This document shows positions 53,512 to 61,861 of a stretch of 64,000 bases of DNA, one piece after another. How positions within the stretch are numbered: the stretch's first letter is position 1; every line of letters starts with the position of its first letter. The translations under genes and the position numbers were made by a program. Source of the DNA: Polyangium spumosum (GTDB lineage Bacteria; Myxococcota_A; Polyangia; Polyangiales; Polyangiaceae); assembly GCF_009649845.1 (NCBI RefSeq), contig NZ_WJIE01000004.1:186001-250000 (forward strand), given 5' to 3'. Under the pieces are notes generated by a model. It was not told the origin of the DNA. It was given only the letters and a program-made list of their open reading frames with translations, and made no database searches.

Positions 53512-55407
53512 ATGACAACCCCTCCGTCCGTCGCCGCCGAGGAGGCGCCGCGCCCCAAATTCGCGTTCCTCCCGAAGATCGACTCGCCCGGCTACCACGT
53601 GCTTCTCTCGGCCGTGGCGATCCTGATCCTCGGCCCGCTCGGCGGCATCGCCGCCGCGTACATGAACTTCAGCCTCGGCTTCTTCGTCGGCGGGCAGGTG
53701 CTCGCGGGGATCCTGGGCAGCGCGGTGACGTACGGCTACGGGCCCGAGGGCAAGCACGGCGCGAACTACATGCAGACGATGGCCGCGAGCGTCGCGGGCA
53801 TGGCGGGCATGGGCGTCTTGATCCAGGCGATGACGTGGCTCGGCATCCCGATGCCGCCCGCGCACCACCTGATGCTGTTCTTCGTGTGCATCGGCATGTT
53901 CGGCGTGGGCCTCGGCATGGTGTACACGCCGATCCTCGTCGATCGCCTGAAGCTCGATTTCCCGAGCGGCTACGCGGTCGCCAACATCCTGCGCGCGCTC
54001 ACGGACAAACGCTTGCTCAAGCGGTCGATCGCGAAGCTCGGCAGCGGCACGGGCGCGGGCGTGGTGTTCGCGGCGTGCGCGGAGAGGTTGCCGTCGAGCA
54101 AGTGGGTGATGGCGACGATCCCGTGGCTCACGTCGATCTCGGCGTCGACGATCGGCGCGGGCATGGTCGTCGGCGCGCGGATCACGATCCCCGCGATCAT
54201 GATGGGCCTCATCGGCTGGCAGCTCACGCCGTACCTCGTCTCGATCGGCTGGCTGAACGAGGGCGAGAGCTTCCGCAAGATCGGCTTCTTGATCGGGCTC
54301 GCGATGATCCTCGGCGCGGCGGTCGTCGACATGTCGCTCATCGCGGCGGAGGCGCTGCGGCGCGTGCGCGCGCAGGCGGGCAAGCCCGTGGAGGCGGACG
54401 CGAAGGACGCGTGGAAGCAGGTGAACCCGAGGCGCCTCGTCGCGTGGATCGTGTTCTGGGCGGCGGCGCTCGTGGCCGTGGCGACGCTGGTCATGGGGCA
54501 GCCGCTCGGGTTCACGATCTTCGCCATCCTGCTGACGAGCGTCTTCGTGCTGATCAACGGCATCTCGCTCGGCATCAGCGATTCGAACCCGATCTCGAGC
54601 GCGTTCGTGATCGCGGTCCTGCTCATGAGCGGCCTCGGCCTGAAGGATCCGCGGGTGGGTCTGATGAGCGCGAGCATCCTGCTCGTCGCGTGCTCGGTGG
54701 GCGGCGACATGCAGCAGGATCGCTCGACGGGTTATCGCCTCGGCACGAACCGCACCGTGCAGTTCCGCTACCAGAGCATCGGCATCCTGATGGGCTCGGT
54801 GCTCTGCGTCGTGCTCGCGACGACGTTCATGAAGGCCTACCCGGTGCTGACGATCAACTCGTTCGCGGACCCCAAGGCCGACGTCGGGCAGTGGCAGAGC
54901 GCGATGACGTTCAAGTTCGTCGGCGCGCTGCAGGACATCGGCTACCTGGCCGGCTACAAGGTGAAGGCGCTGGCGATCGGCCTCGTGATCGGCATCGTGA
55001 CCGAGGTCCTGCGCAAGGTGATCCGCGCGAACAAGCGCTACCAGGACTACGTGAAGGGCTCGAAGCGAGGGTTCGCCACGGGCTTCGTGATGGATGCGTT
55101 CATCTTGCCGAGCCCGTACGCCTCGTCGTTCGGCGGCTTCGTCGAGCTCATGGTCTGCGTCTGGTTCGCGGTCGGCGGCGTGGGTTCGTCCGCGTACAAC
55201 ACCTGGCAGAAGAGCGTCGCCGCGAAGAAGGCGAAGACGGAGGACCTGCCCGAGGACATGAGCACGACGTCGCTCGTCGGCGGCGGCCTCATCGCGGGCG
55301 AGGCGCTCTACGCGCTCGCCGTGGGCCTGCATGGCCTCTTCTCGAACGTGATCCTCAAGCCCTCCGCCGCCGCGCCCCCGCCGCCCGCCGCGCCTCCCCA
55401 AACCTGA
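53512..55407 (+). CDS. OPT-family oligopeptide or metal-chelate transporter
   Basis: A 631-residue polytopic inner-membrane protein with about 14-16 hydrophobic helices. Matches to the OPT family include GGIAAAYMNFSLGFFVGGQ near residue 45, DFPSGYAVANILRAL, ASTIGAGMVVGARITIPAIM, ISDSNPISSAFVIAV, GGDMQQDRSTGYRLGTNR and FATGFVMDAFILPSPYASSF. OPT proteins use the proton gradient to import small peptides, or iron-siderophore and metal-chelate complexes. The C-terminus is a short Pro/Ala tail. It is monocistronic or at most followed by the lipoprotein gene 131 bases later. ATG at 53512. Confidence 0.94.
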   Translation: MTTPPSVAAEEAPRPKFAFLPKIDSPGYHVLLSAVAILILGPLGGIAAAYMNFSLGFFVGGQVLAGILGSAVTYGYGPEGKHGANYMQTMAASVAGMAGMGVLIQAMTWLGIPMPPAHHLMLFFVCIGMFGVGLGMVYTPILVDRLKLDFPSGYAVANILRALTDKRLLKRSIAKLGSGTGAGVVFAACAERLPSSKWVMATIPWLTSISASTIGAGMVVGARITIPAIMMGLIGWQLTPYLVSIGWLNEGESFRKIGFLIGLAMILGAAVVDMSLIAAEALRRVRAQAGKPVEADAKDAWKQVNPRRLVAWIVFWAAALVAVATLVMGQPLGFTIFAILLTSVFVLINGISLGISDSNPISSAFVIAVLLMSGLGLKDPRVGLMSASILLVACSVGGDMQQDRSTGYRLGTNRTVQFRYQSIGILMGSVLCVVLATTFMKAYPVLTINSFADPKADVGQWQSAMTFKFVGALQDIGYLAGYKVKALAIGLVIGIVTEVLRKVIRANKRYQDYVKGSKRGFATGFVMDAFILPSPYASSFGGFVELMVCVWFAVGGVGSSAYNTWQKSVAAKKAKTEDLPEDMSTTSLVGGGLIAGEALYALAVGLHGLFSNVILKPSAAAPPPPAAPPQT

Positions 55408-55538
55408 CGACGCCCGGCGTCGAACGTCTGTGGCCCGGATCGCGGAATGGTGCGTCCTTGGACCTTCCGCGTCCGCCAAACGGAAAAAAATCGTGATGTC
55501 TTGAAATAACGGCACCCCGTCGCTCGATAGGGGATGCC

Positions 55539-56258
55539 ATGAAGACGCAACACATCTCCGCTCTGGTCCTCTCGGCGCTCGTGGTCTCGCTCTCGGCGGG
55601 CTGCGGGAACGCCGCCTCCTCGCGTGAGGCGTGCGTGGAGGCGCCCGGCCTGGCAGGAGACCACGTCTACGTGTTCTCCGCGGGCTCCGTGTCGCAAGCG
55701 CGCGTCGAGCGCACGGTCCGCAGCGACGGCTCGGAGACGCTCTCGGGCGTCTCGCGCGTGGCTTCCTTCGAGGTGAAGGAATACGCCGAGCTCGGCCCGG
55801 ATGGCCGCCTCGTGTACGCCGACGTGCTCGCGACGAACGCGTCGGGCGAGACGCGCCGGCTCATCGCGGACGCGCAACACGGCGCGTTTTACGTGCAAGA
55901 CGCGCACGGCGGCCGCTGGAAGGGAATGGCCTCGGACGCCCCCTGGGTATACGCGGGCCTCGCGGGGGACGCGGCGTTCGCGCCCCTGCCGACGCCCGTC
56001 AGCGCGTGGGTCACGCTGCGCGCGACGAGCGCCTCGCCCGACGTGCGTGTCCTCGACGCGACGCTGCGCGAAGGTCGGATCGTGGCGCAGGATCAGCTCG
56101 TCGCCGAGGGCGAGGGCGACGAGCGCTTCGTGATCGCGGGCGACGTGGTGCTCTCGGCGAACGGCGAGTTCGTCACGGGCCTCGGCGAGGCCGCCGCCGT
56201 GGAGCCGCTCCGCATCGCTTCGGCCTCGCTCCGCCCGCGGCGGGTCGCGCAGCGCTGA
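55539..56258 (+). CDS. Hypothetical lipoprotein
   Basis: A 239-residue predicted lipoprotein with lipobox SLSAGC near residue 22. The rest is a beta-rich domain with acidic/aromatic strands (VYVFSAGSVSQARVERTVR, YAELGPDGRLVYADVLAT, HGGRWKGMASDAPWVYAGL). There is no known domain. The gene has a weak ribosome-binding site (GGGG) and is preceded by an A/T-rich run unusual for this window. The 42-bp repeat array begins exactly at its stop codon region. Codon use is normal. I can state only the predicted envelope location. Confidence 0.72.
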   Translation: MKTQHISALVLSALVVSLSAGCGNAASSREACVEAPGLAGDHVYVFSAGSVSQARVERTVRSDGSETLSGVSRVASFEVKEYAELGPDGRLVYADVLATNASGETRRLIADAQHGAFYVQDAHGGRWKGMASDAPWVYAGLAGDAAFAPLPTPVSAWVTLRATSASPDVRVLDATLREGRIVAQDQLVAEGEGDERFVIAGDVVLSANGEFVTGLGEAAAVEPLRIASASLRPRRVAQR

Positions 56259-56548
56259 CGCACGCAAGATCGCAGTCGCTCCCCGCAAAAGCCCTCCTGC
56301 CCCGCCGCAACCCAGCCTCCGGCCAAGCGTCCGCCGACCTGCGGCGCCGCAAGCCGTCGAGCGCCATCTCTTCTCCCATCCGACAGCTCCGCAGCACGCC
56401 CCCCGCGCTCACCGCCGTCGAGCTGCGGCGCCGCAAGTCGCCGATCCCAGCCGGGAACCCCATCCCGCGGCGCTGCAAGTCCCCCTCCGCGAGCCCGTTG
56501 CCGATCCTGCGGCACTGCAAGCCCCCCTCCGCGCTTGCAAGAGCAAGA
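56255..56548. repeat. 42-bp tandem repeat array with palindromic core, about seven units
   Basis: Units begin at 56255, 56297, 56339, 56381 (weak), 56423, 56465 and 56507, spaced exactly 42 bases. The best conserved part is CTGCGGCGCCGCAAG, containing the 12-bp perfect palindrome TGCGGCGCCGCA (intact at 56339 and 56423). The first unit overlaps the stop codon of the lipoprotein gene. Because 42 is a multiple of three, frames stay in phase: on the minus strand a 14-residue repeat with Leu-Arg-Arg at the start is open throughout, and on the plus strand a 14-residue Arg/Lys/Pro/Ser repeat is open. No start with a ribosome-binding site supports either. The array occupies most of the 379-base gap 56259-56637. 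Confidence 0.88.
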
Positions 56549-56637
56549 TTCCGTTGCTCGCCCCCCGCAAGGGTCCCCTCTCCGTTCCGTCTAACCCCCC
56601 CGTAACCGTCCCGGTAACCCTTACGAGAGGTATTCCC

Positions 56638-57315
56638 ATGGGAGAAATCATTCGCAAGAACTCGAAGTCCGACGCCATCATCGCGGACGCCCAGACGACC
56701 CTGACCCAGGCCACGGCCCTTGGGGGTCGCTGGCAAGAGCTCGCCGAGGCGCGCCTCGGCGCAGCGCTCGCCCTGCACGCGAGCGTCGAGGTCCAGCACA
56801 AGGCCGCCGAGCTCATGTTCGCCCCCCTGCGCGCCCAGGTCGACACCCGCAACAACAAGGCCGACAAGACCATCGGCAAGGTCCACGACATCGTCTGGAA
56901 CGAGATCGGCCGCCCCGCATATGACGCCGCCCTCTCCGTGATCTTCCCCGACGGCATCGCATACTACGCAGAAGGCAACACGACCGAGCAACCCGAGCGC
57001 ATGGACGTCCTCGCGCAGCTCCTGCAATCAGGCATTCACCCGAAGCTCTCCCCGGCAACCGCCACGAGCGTCGCCGCCGAAATCACGGCAGAAAGCGAGG
57101 CCCTGCGCGCCGCCCTGGAGGCCGCCCGCAAGCCTGCAGCGCAGCTCAAGGTCCTCGGGCGCGTACGCACCTCGCTCGCCAAGGTCGTGCACGCAGAGCT
57201 CTCGAAGTTGAAGCAGCTTTACAGGGTCGAGGGCTTCAGCGAGGCAGAAATCCACGCCGTCATCCCCGACCGCCCAACGGCAAAACCCACGAAGAAGGCA
57301 CCTCCGACCTCGTAG
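56638..57315 (+). CDS. Hypothetical alpha-helical protein
   Basis: A 225-residue protein beginning MGEIIRKNSKSDAIIADAQ, with no signal peptide or membrane segment. It is rich in Ala, Glu and Lys and predicted to be mostly helical, with segments such as ELMFAPLRAQVDTRNNKADK, DVLAQLLQSGIHPKLSPATA and LRAALEAARKPAAQLKVLGR. It ends in a short Pro/Lys tail. GAGAGG lies 8 bases before ATG at 56638. Position directly after the 42-bp array, and start/length style similar to the 171-residue protein next to the 65-bp array, are notable, but the sequences are not obviously related. Function unknown. Confidence 0.75.
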   Translation: MGEIIRKNSKSDAIIADAQTTLTQATALGGRWQELAEARLGAALALHASVEVQHKAAELMFAPLRAQVDTRNNKADKTIGKVHDIVWNEIGRPAYDAALSVIFPDGIAYYAEGNTTEQPERMDVLAQLLQSGIHPKLSPATATSVAAEITAESEALRAALEAARKPAAQLKVLGRVRTSLAKVVHAELSKLKQLYRVEGFSEAEIHAVIPDRPTAKPTKKAPPTS

Positions 57316-57420
57316 GGTCTTGCGAACGGGCCCTTGGATGAACTGCGCGGTGCGCAGTTCATCCACCAAAGGTCCAGCGCTTGCGCGGGTCCGGGGCAGC
57401 GCCCCGGCTCCCGCGCTCCC

Positions 57421-60393
57421 TCAATTCCAGTCGATGCCGAAGAAGCCGCCGTCCCGCGCCACGCGCTGGTCGAGGAGATGACCACCCCGCTGGACCGTCA
57501 AGCGTCCGTCATAGACGATGAAATCGGGGGCGAAGCGGGGGAGGTGGCGGCTCGCGAGGGTGCCGGCGGAGGTCGTCCCCGCGTGCAGGACGATGTATTC
57601 GTCGGGATTCTTGGGGTGCGGGTGAATGAAGGAGATCCCCACGTCCTCGCCCTCGTGGCGCTTGCCGCGGAAGGTGAGAGCGGAGGGCTCGAAGCGGACG
57701 GGGAGGGCGCTCTCGAAGAGGGCGGTGACGCGGTTCGAACGTGGGTTTCCAATGAGGACGAGGCTGCGCTGATCCATTTCGGCGCCTTCGATCTCGACGT
57801 CGGATTTCACCGGGAAGCGGGCCGCGAAGGTATCGAAGGAGGCGAAATGTTCGGCGACGAGGCGGTTCGCCTCGATCTGCGCGGGATCCTGGGTGCCGTA
57901 GACGACGAGGCGGCCGTGGCGATCGATGTCGTCGAGCGGGCCCGAGACCCCGGCGCGCTTGCGTCCTTTGCGCGAGGGCTCCTCGGGGACGCGGACGAAC
58001 GTGCCGTCCTTCTTGACGAGCCACAAAGTCGCGGCGCCGAACGGCCCCTCGATGGCCGCGCCGTCCACGGTCACCGTCGCGCCGTCGCGGAGCGAGAGCT
58101 GCGTCAGATCCAGGGCGAACGACTCCACGTTGCGGGTCTTGACCGTGACGCCTTCGGCCTTCGAATGGCGGGCGTCGATCTCGGCGAATTTGTCCTCGAC
58201 CTCCATGCCGAGCAGCCGGACCCAGTGCGCCCGATCGTACCGCCACTCGCCGGTGACGAACCGGACGCGATCGGGCGCCTTGGGCCGCCTGTGCGATTTG
58301 AGCCAGCCGATCATGTCGCCGTCCTCGTAGGCGTAGTCCCAGACGTTGTGGTCGAGGTCCTCCTGGACGTCGAATTTGTGGGGATAACCGAGGGAGCGAT
58401 AACGATTCGCGACGAGCTGCGAGCGCGTCGGGTCGTCCTTGCCGCCGTGGACGATGAAGAGCGGCACGTGCTGGCCGTTCTCGGCCCAGTTCACGATGTA
58501 CCGCTTGGCGAGGAGGACGTCCTCCCAGGGCGTGTGGGGGGCCTTTCGGATGCTCTCCCAGCCGAGCAGGTTCGGATACCCGCAGAGCGGCGCGGAGGCG
58601 GAGAAGAGGTCCGGGTAATGTAACGGAAGGTAAAACGCGACGGTCCCGCCGAGGGAGTAACCGGTGAGGGAGATGCGGCGCTCGTCGATGGGGAAATGGG
58701 CGCGGACCTCGGCGATGACCCGCAGGACGTCGTCCTCGCCGAGGTGGCGCTGGCCTGCATTGCCGAATTGCCAGGGCGCGACGATGAAGGCGCCGAGATC
58801 GGGCAGGCCCGGGAAGTGGCGCGCCTCGAAGAGGCCATTGAAGCCAGCCTCGGGCGCCTCGCCGACGACGACACGCAGCGCGATCTCGGGGCGATTGCCG
58901 AGGCCGTGGGAGGCGACGACGAGCGGGAGCGGTTTTCCCCCGGGGCGGTAGGCCCGCGGGACAAAAAGGACGTACGGCTGGAGGCGACCGTCGAGCGGGC
59001 TGCGATAGGCGCGGCGCTGGACGCCGTACCGGCCGTCGTAGGGCTTTTCGTCTTTCTCGAGGGTGGCGACGAGGGCCTCGGCTTCGGCGGTCTGGCGCTT
59101 GATCCAGGAGATGTCGCGATCGCCCTGCGCGAGGTTCTCGACGAGGCCGTCGATATGGGCGATCAGGCTGTCTTTTTCGCCGCGCGTGGCCGAGGAGGCC
59201 TCGATGGTCTCGCGCTTGGCGGAGAGATCCAGGGCGCGTTTTTGCAGGCTTCCGCGATGGACGAGCGAGACCTTCGATTCGCTCCCCGGCGCGGGGCCGA
59301 GGCGGAGCCGGAGCTCGGTCGTGCCGGCCTTTTCGAAGGGAACGGGGAGGGACAAACCGCCCTCGGGGGCGCCGAGGGACGCGGCAGGCAAGAGGCCCTC
59401 GGCGAGCAGGCGCGCCGGGCCTTTTTCAGGGCCGAGCTCGGCGCGGTAGGGGAGATCGAGGGGATTTCGGGGGCCGAGGCCGATCCACGCGGGGCGCACG
59501 GAGACGTCGAACCCCGTGGGGACGGGCGTCCGCTGGATCTCGGCCCGGAGCAGATGGGCGGGTGTACACGTGGCCTCGGGCGCCGTGGCGAAGAGCAGGT
59601 CGGGCGGAGGTCCGCCGGAGGGCGCGCGGGCGCGGAGCCAGAAGCCGGTGGGCGCGGGGTTTGGTTGCTCGACCTCGACCACGATTCGATGGACGCCACG
59701 CTCGAGCTCGAGCGGAAAGCGCATCTCGTCGCGGAAAGGCTCCGGATCGGCCTCACGCGTGGCGTCGAAGACCCGCTTGCCGCCCACGGAGACGCGCACG
59801 CGGCCGGCGATACCCGCGGCGAGCAGGACCTTTTGCGCGCGGCCGGCGACGAGGTGGCCCGAGAGGACGAAATGGGTGGGGGGCTTCGGACCTCTCTTCG
59901 AATCGGCCTTGTCGTGGACCTCGACGTACCCGTCCTTCGCGCAGAGCGGGCGCGGCGCGGGCGGGGCGCCGGCGTCGGGGGGCGCCGCGTCGACCTCGGG
60001 CAAGGGGCCCGGGAGCGGCCCCGTGGCGGTCCACGCGTCGAGCCAGCCGTCTCCGTGAGGCGCGAGGAGCGCGTCGGGCGCGAGCACGGTCGGACCTCCC
60101 TCGACGCGCAGCGAGACGCAGCCCTGCCCGAGGCACGTCGAGCCCTCGCCACAACGCTCCTCCACCCAGCGCTCGCCGGCCTGGCAGACCTGCGAAACGT
60201 CGTCGGACGTACATCGCGCCTCGCCGGGCGAGCAGACGGCGCCCGGCGCGGCGTCCGGGGCCAGCGGGGCGCGCGCGGAGGGCTCGGTGCGGGCAGGGGA
60301 GCGCTGCTCGACGCCGTGCTCGGCGGGCGGGCGGCAGGCCGGCGCCCCGGTCAGGGCGGCGAGCACGAGCGGAAAGAGGTGCCTGGGGCGCAT
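57421..60393 (-). CDS. Large alpha/beta-hydrolase lipoprotein (esterase/prolyl-oligopeptidase-like)
   Basis: A 990-residue exported hydrolase. The leader ends in a lipobox-like GAPAC near residue 20. A Cys-rich segment follows (CSPGEARCTSDDVSQVCQ through CGEGSTCLGQGC), then two beta-rich regions up to about residue 470. Residues about 480-740 form the alpha/beta-hydrolase domain: LPLVVASHGLG (oxyanion side), SLTGYSLGGTVAF with Ser580 as nucleophile, FIVHGGKDDPT with the acidic residue, and DLDHNVWDYAYEDGD with His. A further 250 C-terminal residues are beta-rich. The best match is a prolyl oligopeptidase/feruloyl-esterase-like phospholipase or carboxylesterase. ATG at 60393 is chosen to start the leader; no good ribosome-binding site precedes it. 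Substrate unknown. Confidence 0.82.
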   Translation of the reverse strand: MRPRHLFPLVLAALTGAPACRPPAEHGVEQRSPARTEPSARAPLAPDAAPGAVCSPGEARCTSDDVSQVCQAGERWVEERCGEGSTCLGQGCVSLRVEGGPTVLAPDALLAPHGDGWLDAWTATGPLPGPLPEVDAAPPDAGAPPAPRPLCAKDGYVEVHDKADSKRGPKPPTHFVLSGHLVAGRAQKVLLAAGIAGRVRVSVGGKRVFDATREADPEPFRDEMRFPLELERGVHRIVVEVEQPNPAPTGFWLRARAPSGGPPPDLLFATAPEATCTPAHLLRAEIQRTPVPTGFDVSVRPAWIGLGPRNPLDLPYRAELGPEKGPARLLAEGLLPAASLGAPEGGLSLPVPFEKAGTTELRLRLGPAPGSESKVSLVHRGSLQKRALDLSAKRETIEASSATRGEKDSLIAHIDGLVENLAQGDRDISWIKRQTAEAEALVATLEKDEKPYDGRYGVQRRAYRSPLDGRLQPYVLFVPRAYRPGGKPLPLVVASHGLGNRPEIALRVVVGEAPEAGFNGLFEARHFPGLPDLGAFIVAPWQFGNAGQRHLGEDDVLRVIAEVRAHFPIDERRISLTGYSLGGTVAFYLPLHYPDLFSASAPLCGYPNLLGWESIRKAPHTPWEDVLLAKRYIVNWAENGQHVPLFIVHGGKDDPTRSQLVANRYRSLGYPHKFDVQEDLDHNVWDYAYEDGDMIGWLKSHRRPKAPDRVRFVTGEWRYDRAHWVRLLGMEVEDKFAEIDARHSKAEGVTVKTRNVESFALDLTQLSLRDGATVTVDGAAIEGPFGAATLWLVKKDGTFVRVPEEPSRKGRKRAGVSGPLDDIDRHGRLVVYGTQDPAQIEANRLVAEHFASFDTFAARFPVKSDVEIEGAEMDQRSLVLIGNPRSNRVTALFESALPVRFEPSALTFRGKRHEGEDVGISFIHPHPKNPDEYIVLHAGTTSAGTLASRHLPRFAPDFIVYDGRLTVQRGGHLLDQRVARDGGFFGIDWN

Positions 60394-60648
60394 CGGGACG
60401 GGAGGAAGTGCCGCGTCCGCCCGGTCAGGCCGGCCGTCCACGCGGGCCGGCACAGCTACCACGAGCCCCGCCCCGGACCAAGCCGTGCGCTCGTCCACCG
60501 TCCTCCACGGAGCAAATCCATCCTTCGTTCAATTTTGCCTGGTCACCAAAACTTCCATCGCGCCCATGCGTCGAATGCAGTGACCGTCGCCCATTCGGGT
60601 CCGCCACCGCGGGGGCCCGTGAAATGTGGAGAAAGCGAGAAACCAGCC

Positions 60649-61329
60649 ATGAAGAGCATTCCTCGATCCAAAACACCGAATTCCTCGAGGGGAGCCCCGG
60701 GAACGCGTGAGGACGGCTCGGTGATGTTTTCGCTGAGCTCACTCGTGGCCAAGGCCTCGAACGACGCACCCACGACGAATCGAACGAGCGCGGGTGGAGA
60801 CGACTCGGGCATCATCGATCTGAAGGCGCTCGCGGCCGAGGCGCAACAATCGGCCGCGCCCGTCGCCCCGGTGGCGCCGATTTTTCCTTTTGGTTCGCCG
60901 GAGCCCTCGCCCCCGCCGGCCCCCGAGCCGCAGGTCGAGCCGGTCGCGACGAAGTCACGCAAAGGGCAGTGGCTGGTCGCCGCGGTGGGCGCCGTCCTGG
61001 TCTCGGCCATGGCGATCGGCGCCGCGAGCGCGCGCCCGAAGGTCGAGCCGATGACGCTGGGCGAGCGGGTCTCGCCGCAGTTCGTGGCCGTGATCCAGCG
61101 CGCGAAGGCCCCGCCGCCCGCGCCGCCGGCCGAGGTGAAGGCCACGCCCGCGCCGGAGAAGCAGGCGGCGGCGCCCGAGAAGGCGAAACCCGTGCAGAAG
61201 GCGAGCCCGGTCGTGCGCGTGAAAAAGCCGATCGAGCCCACGAAGACGGAGCCCGTGAAGCAAGAGCCGCCGAAGCTGGATCCTTCGTGTGATCTGATGT
61301 GCCAGATGCGGAAGGCGACGCAGAGATGA
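60649..61329 (+). CDS. Single-pass membrane hypothetical protein with Pro-rich linkers
   Basis: A 226-residue protein. The cytosolic N-terminal part contains DGSVMFSLSSL and DDSGIIDLKALAAEA, short motifs I have the impression of seeing at the N-termini of many polyangial proteins. A Pro-rich stretch precedes one transmembrane helix at about residues 105-125 (WLVAAVGAVLVSAMAIGAA). The outer part is Lys/Pro/Ala-rich (KPVQKASPVVRVKKPIEP) and ends with two Cys (PSCDLMCQMRKATQR). It resembles bridging proteins between membranes in composition only. ATG at 60649 has a weak upstream GGAGAAAG. Role unknown. Confidence 0.75.
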   Translation: MKSIPRSKTPNSSRGAPGTREDGSVMFSLSSLVAKASNDAPTTNRTSAGGDDSGIIDLKALAAEAQQSAAPVAPVAPIFPFGSPEPSPPPAPEPQVEPVATKSRKGQWLVAAVGAVLVSAMAIGAASARPKVEPMTLGERVSPQFVAVIQRAKAPPPAPPAEVKATPAPEKQAAAPEKAKPVQKASPVVRVKKPIEPTKTEPVKQEPPKLDPSCDLMCQMRKATQR

Positions 61330-61423
61330 CCAGCGCGCGCCCGGATGCGGCGGGAAGAGCGGGACGTCCCCGCCGCGCCGCAAGCGCTTTACGATCGCGG
61401 GCGTCCTCCCCACCCTTTCGCGC

Positions 61424-61801
61424 ATGAACATCCCTCGCAGGTGGCAGCGCCGCGTCCGGGGAGCCTGGCGCGGCATCCAGCGCGCGGCCGGGCTCATCTC
61501 CGCCGTGGCCGCGGCGGTATGGTTCGTTCAAAGGCGGCGCGTCTCGGGCAGGCGCGTGGTGCGCACGCGGCCGCAACAGGCCGACGAGCGGACGATCCGC
61601 CGCATCGCCGAGGCGCAATCGGGCGGGATCAGCAGCCAGGAGAGCGACGCCCGTTACGAGAGCGGCGAGCACCCGGGAGGACTGCACGGCAAGGCCGTTC
61701 GCCCGCCGCCGGACGCCGAGATCTACGAGATCGACGAGCCGGAGGACCGCACCCACGCCCACCGGGGCTCGCGCCGCACGATGGCGTCGATGCGTCGCTG
61801 A
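61424..61801 (+). CDS. Hypothetical basic membrane-associated protein
   Basis: A 125-residue, strongly basic protein. Residues about 20-36 (AAGLISAVAAAVWFVQ) are a possible transmembrane helix flanked by Arg clusters; the rest is charged and probably disordered (EIYEIDEPEDRTHAHRGS). No known domain. ATG at 61424 lies 94 bases after the preceding stop and has no clear ribosome-binding site. Codon bias supports coding, but this is one of the weaker calls. Confidence 0.55.
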   Translation: MNIPRRWQRRVRGAWRGIQRAAGLISAVAAAVWFVQRRRVSGRRVVRTRPQQADERTIRRIAEAQSGGISSQESDARYESGEHPGGLHGKAVRPPPDAEIYEIDEPEDRTHAHRGSRRTMASMRR

Positions 61802-61861
61802 CACGATTTCGCGTCGGGTCGGAGGGCGCGGGGCGGGTACGATGCCAGCGGAGGTCTCCCC

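Noticed and set aside
55408-55538. Hairpin CGACGCCCGGCGTCG after the OPT stop and a TTGAAA...TCGATA promoter candidate before the lipoprotein
   Set aside because: The hairpin has too short a loop and no U-tract. The -10 candidate matches only 2 of 6 and would leave too little leader before the ATG at 55539.
56255-56548. Coding of the 14-residue repeat frames in the 42-bp array
   Set aside because: No start codon with a ribosome-binding site leads into either frame and both strands are equally open, as expected from the GC-rich palindromic unit.
58696-60648. Long plus-strand frame leading into the single-pass membrane protein at 60649
   Set aside because: The upstream part is the antisense of the esterase gene and reads as low-complexity Gly/Arg/Glu; only the segment from 60649 has normal composition.
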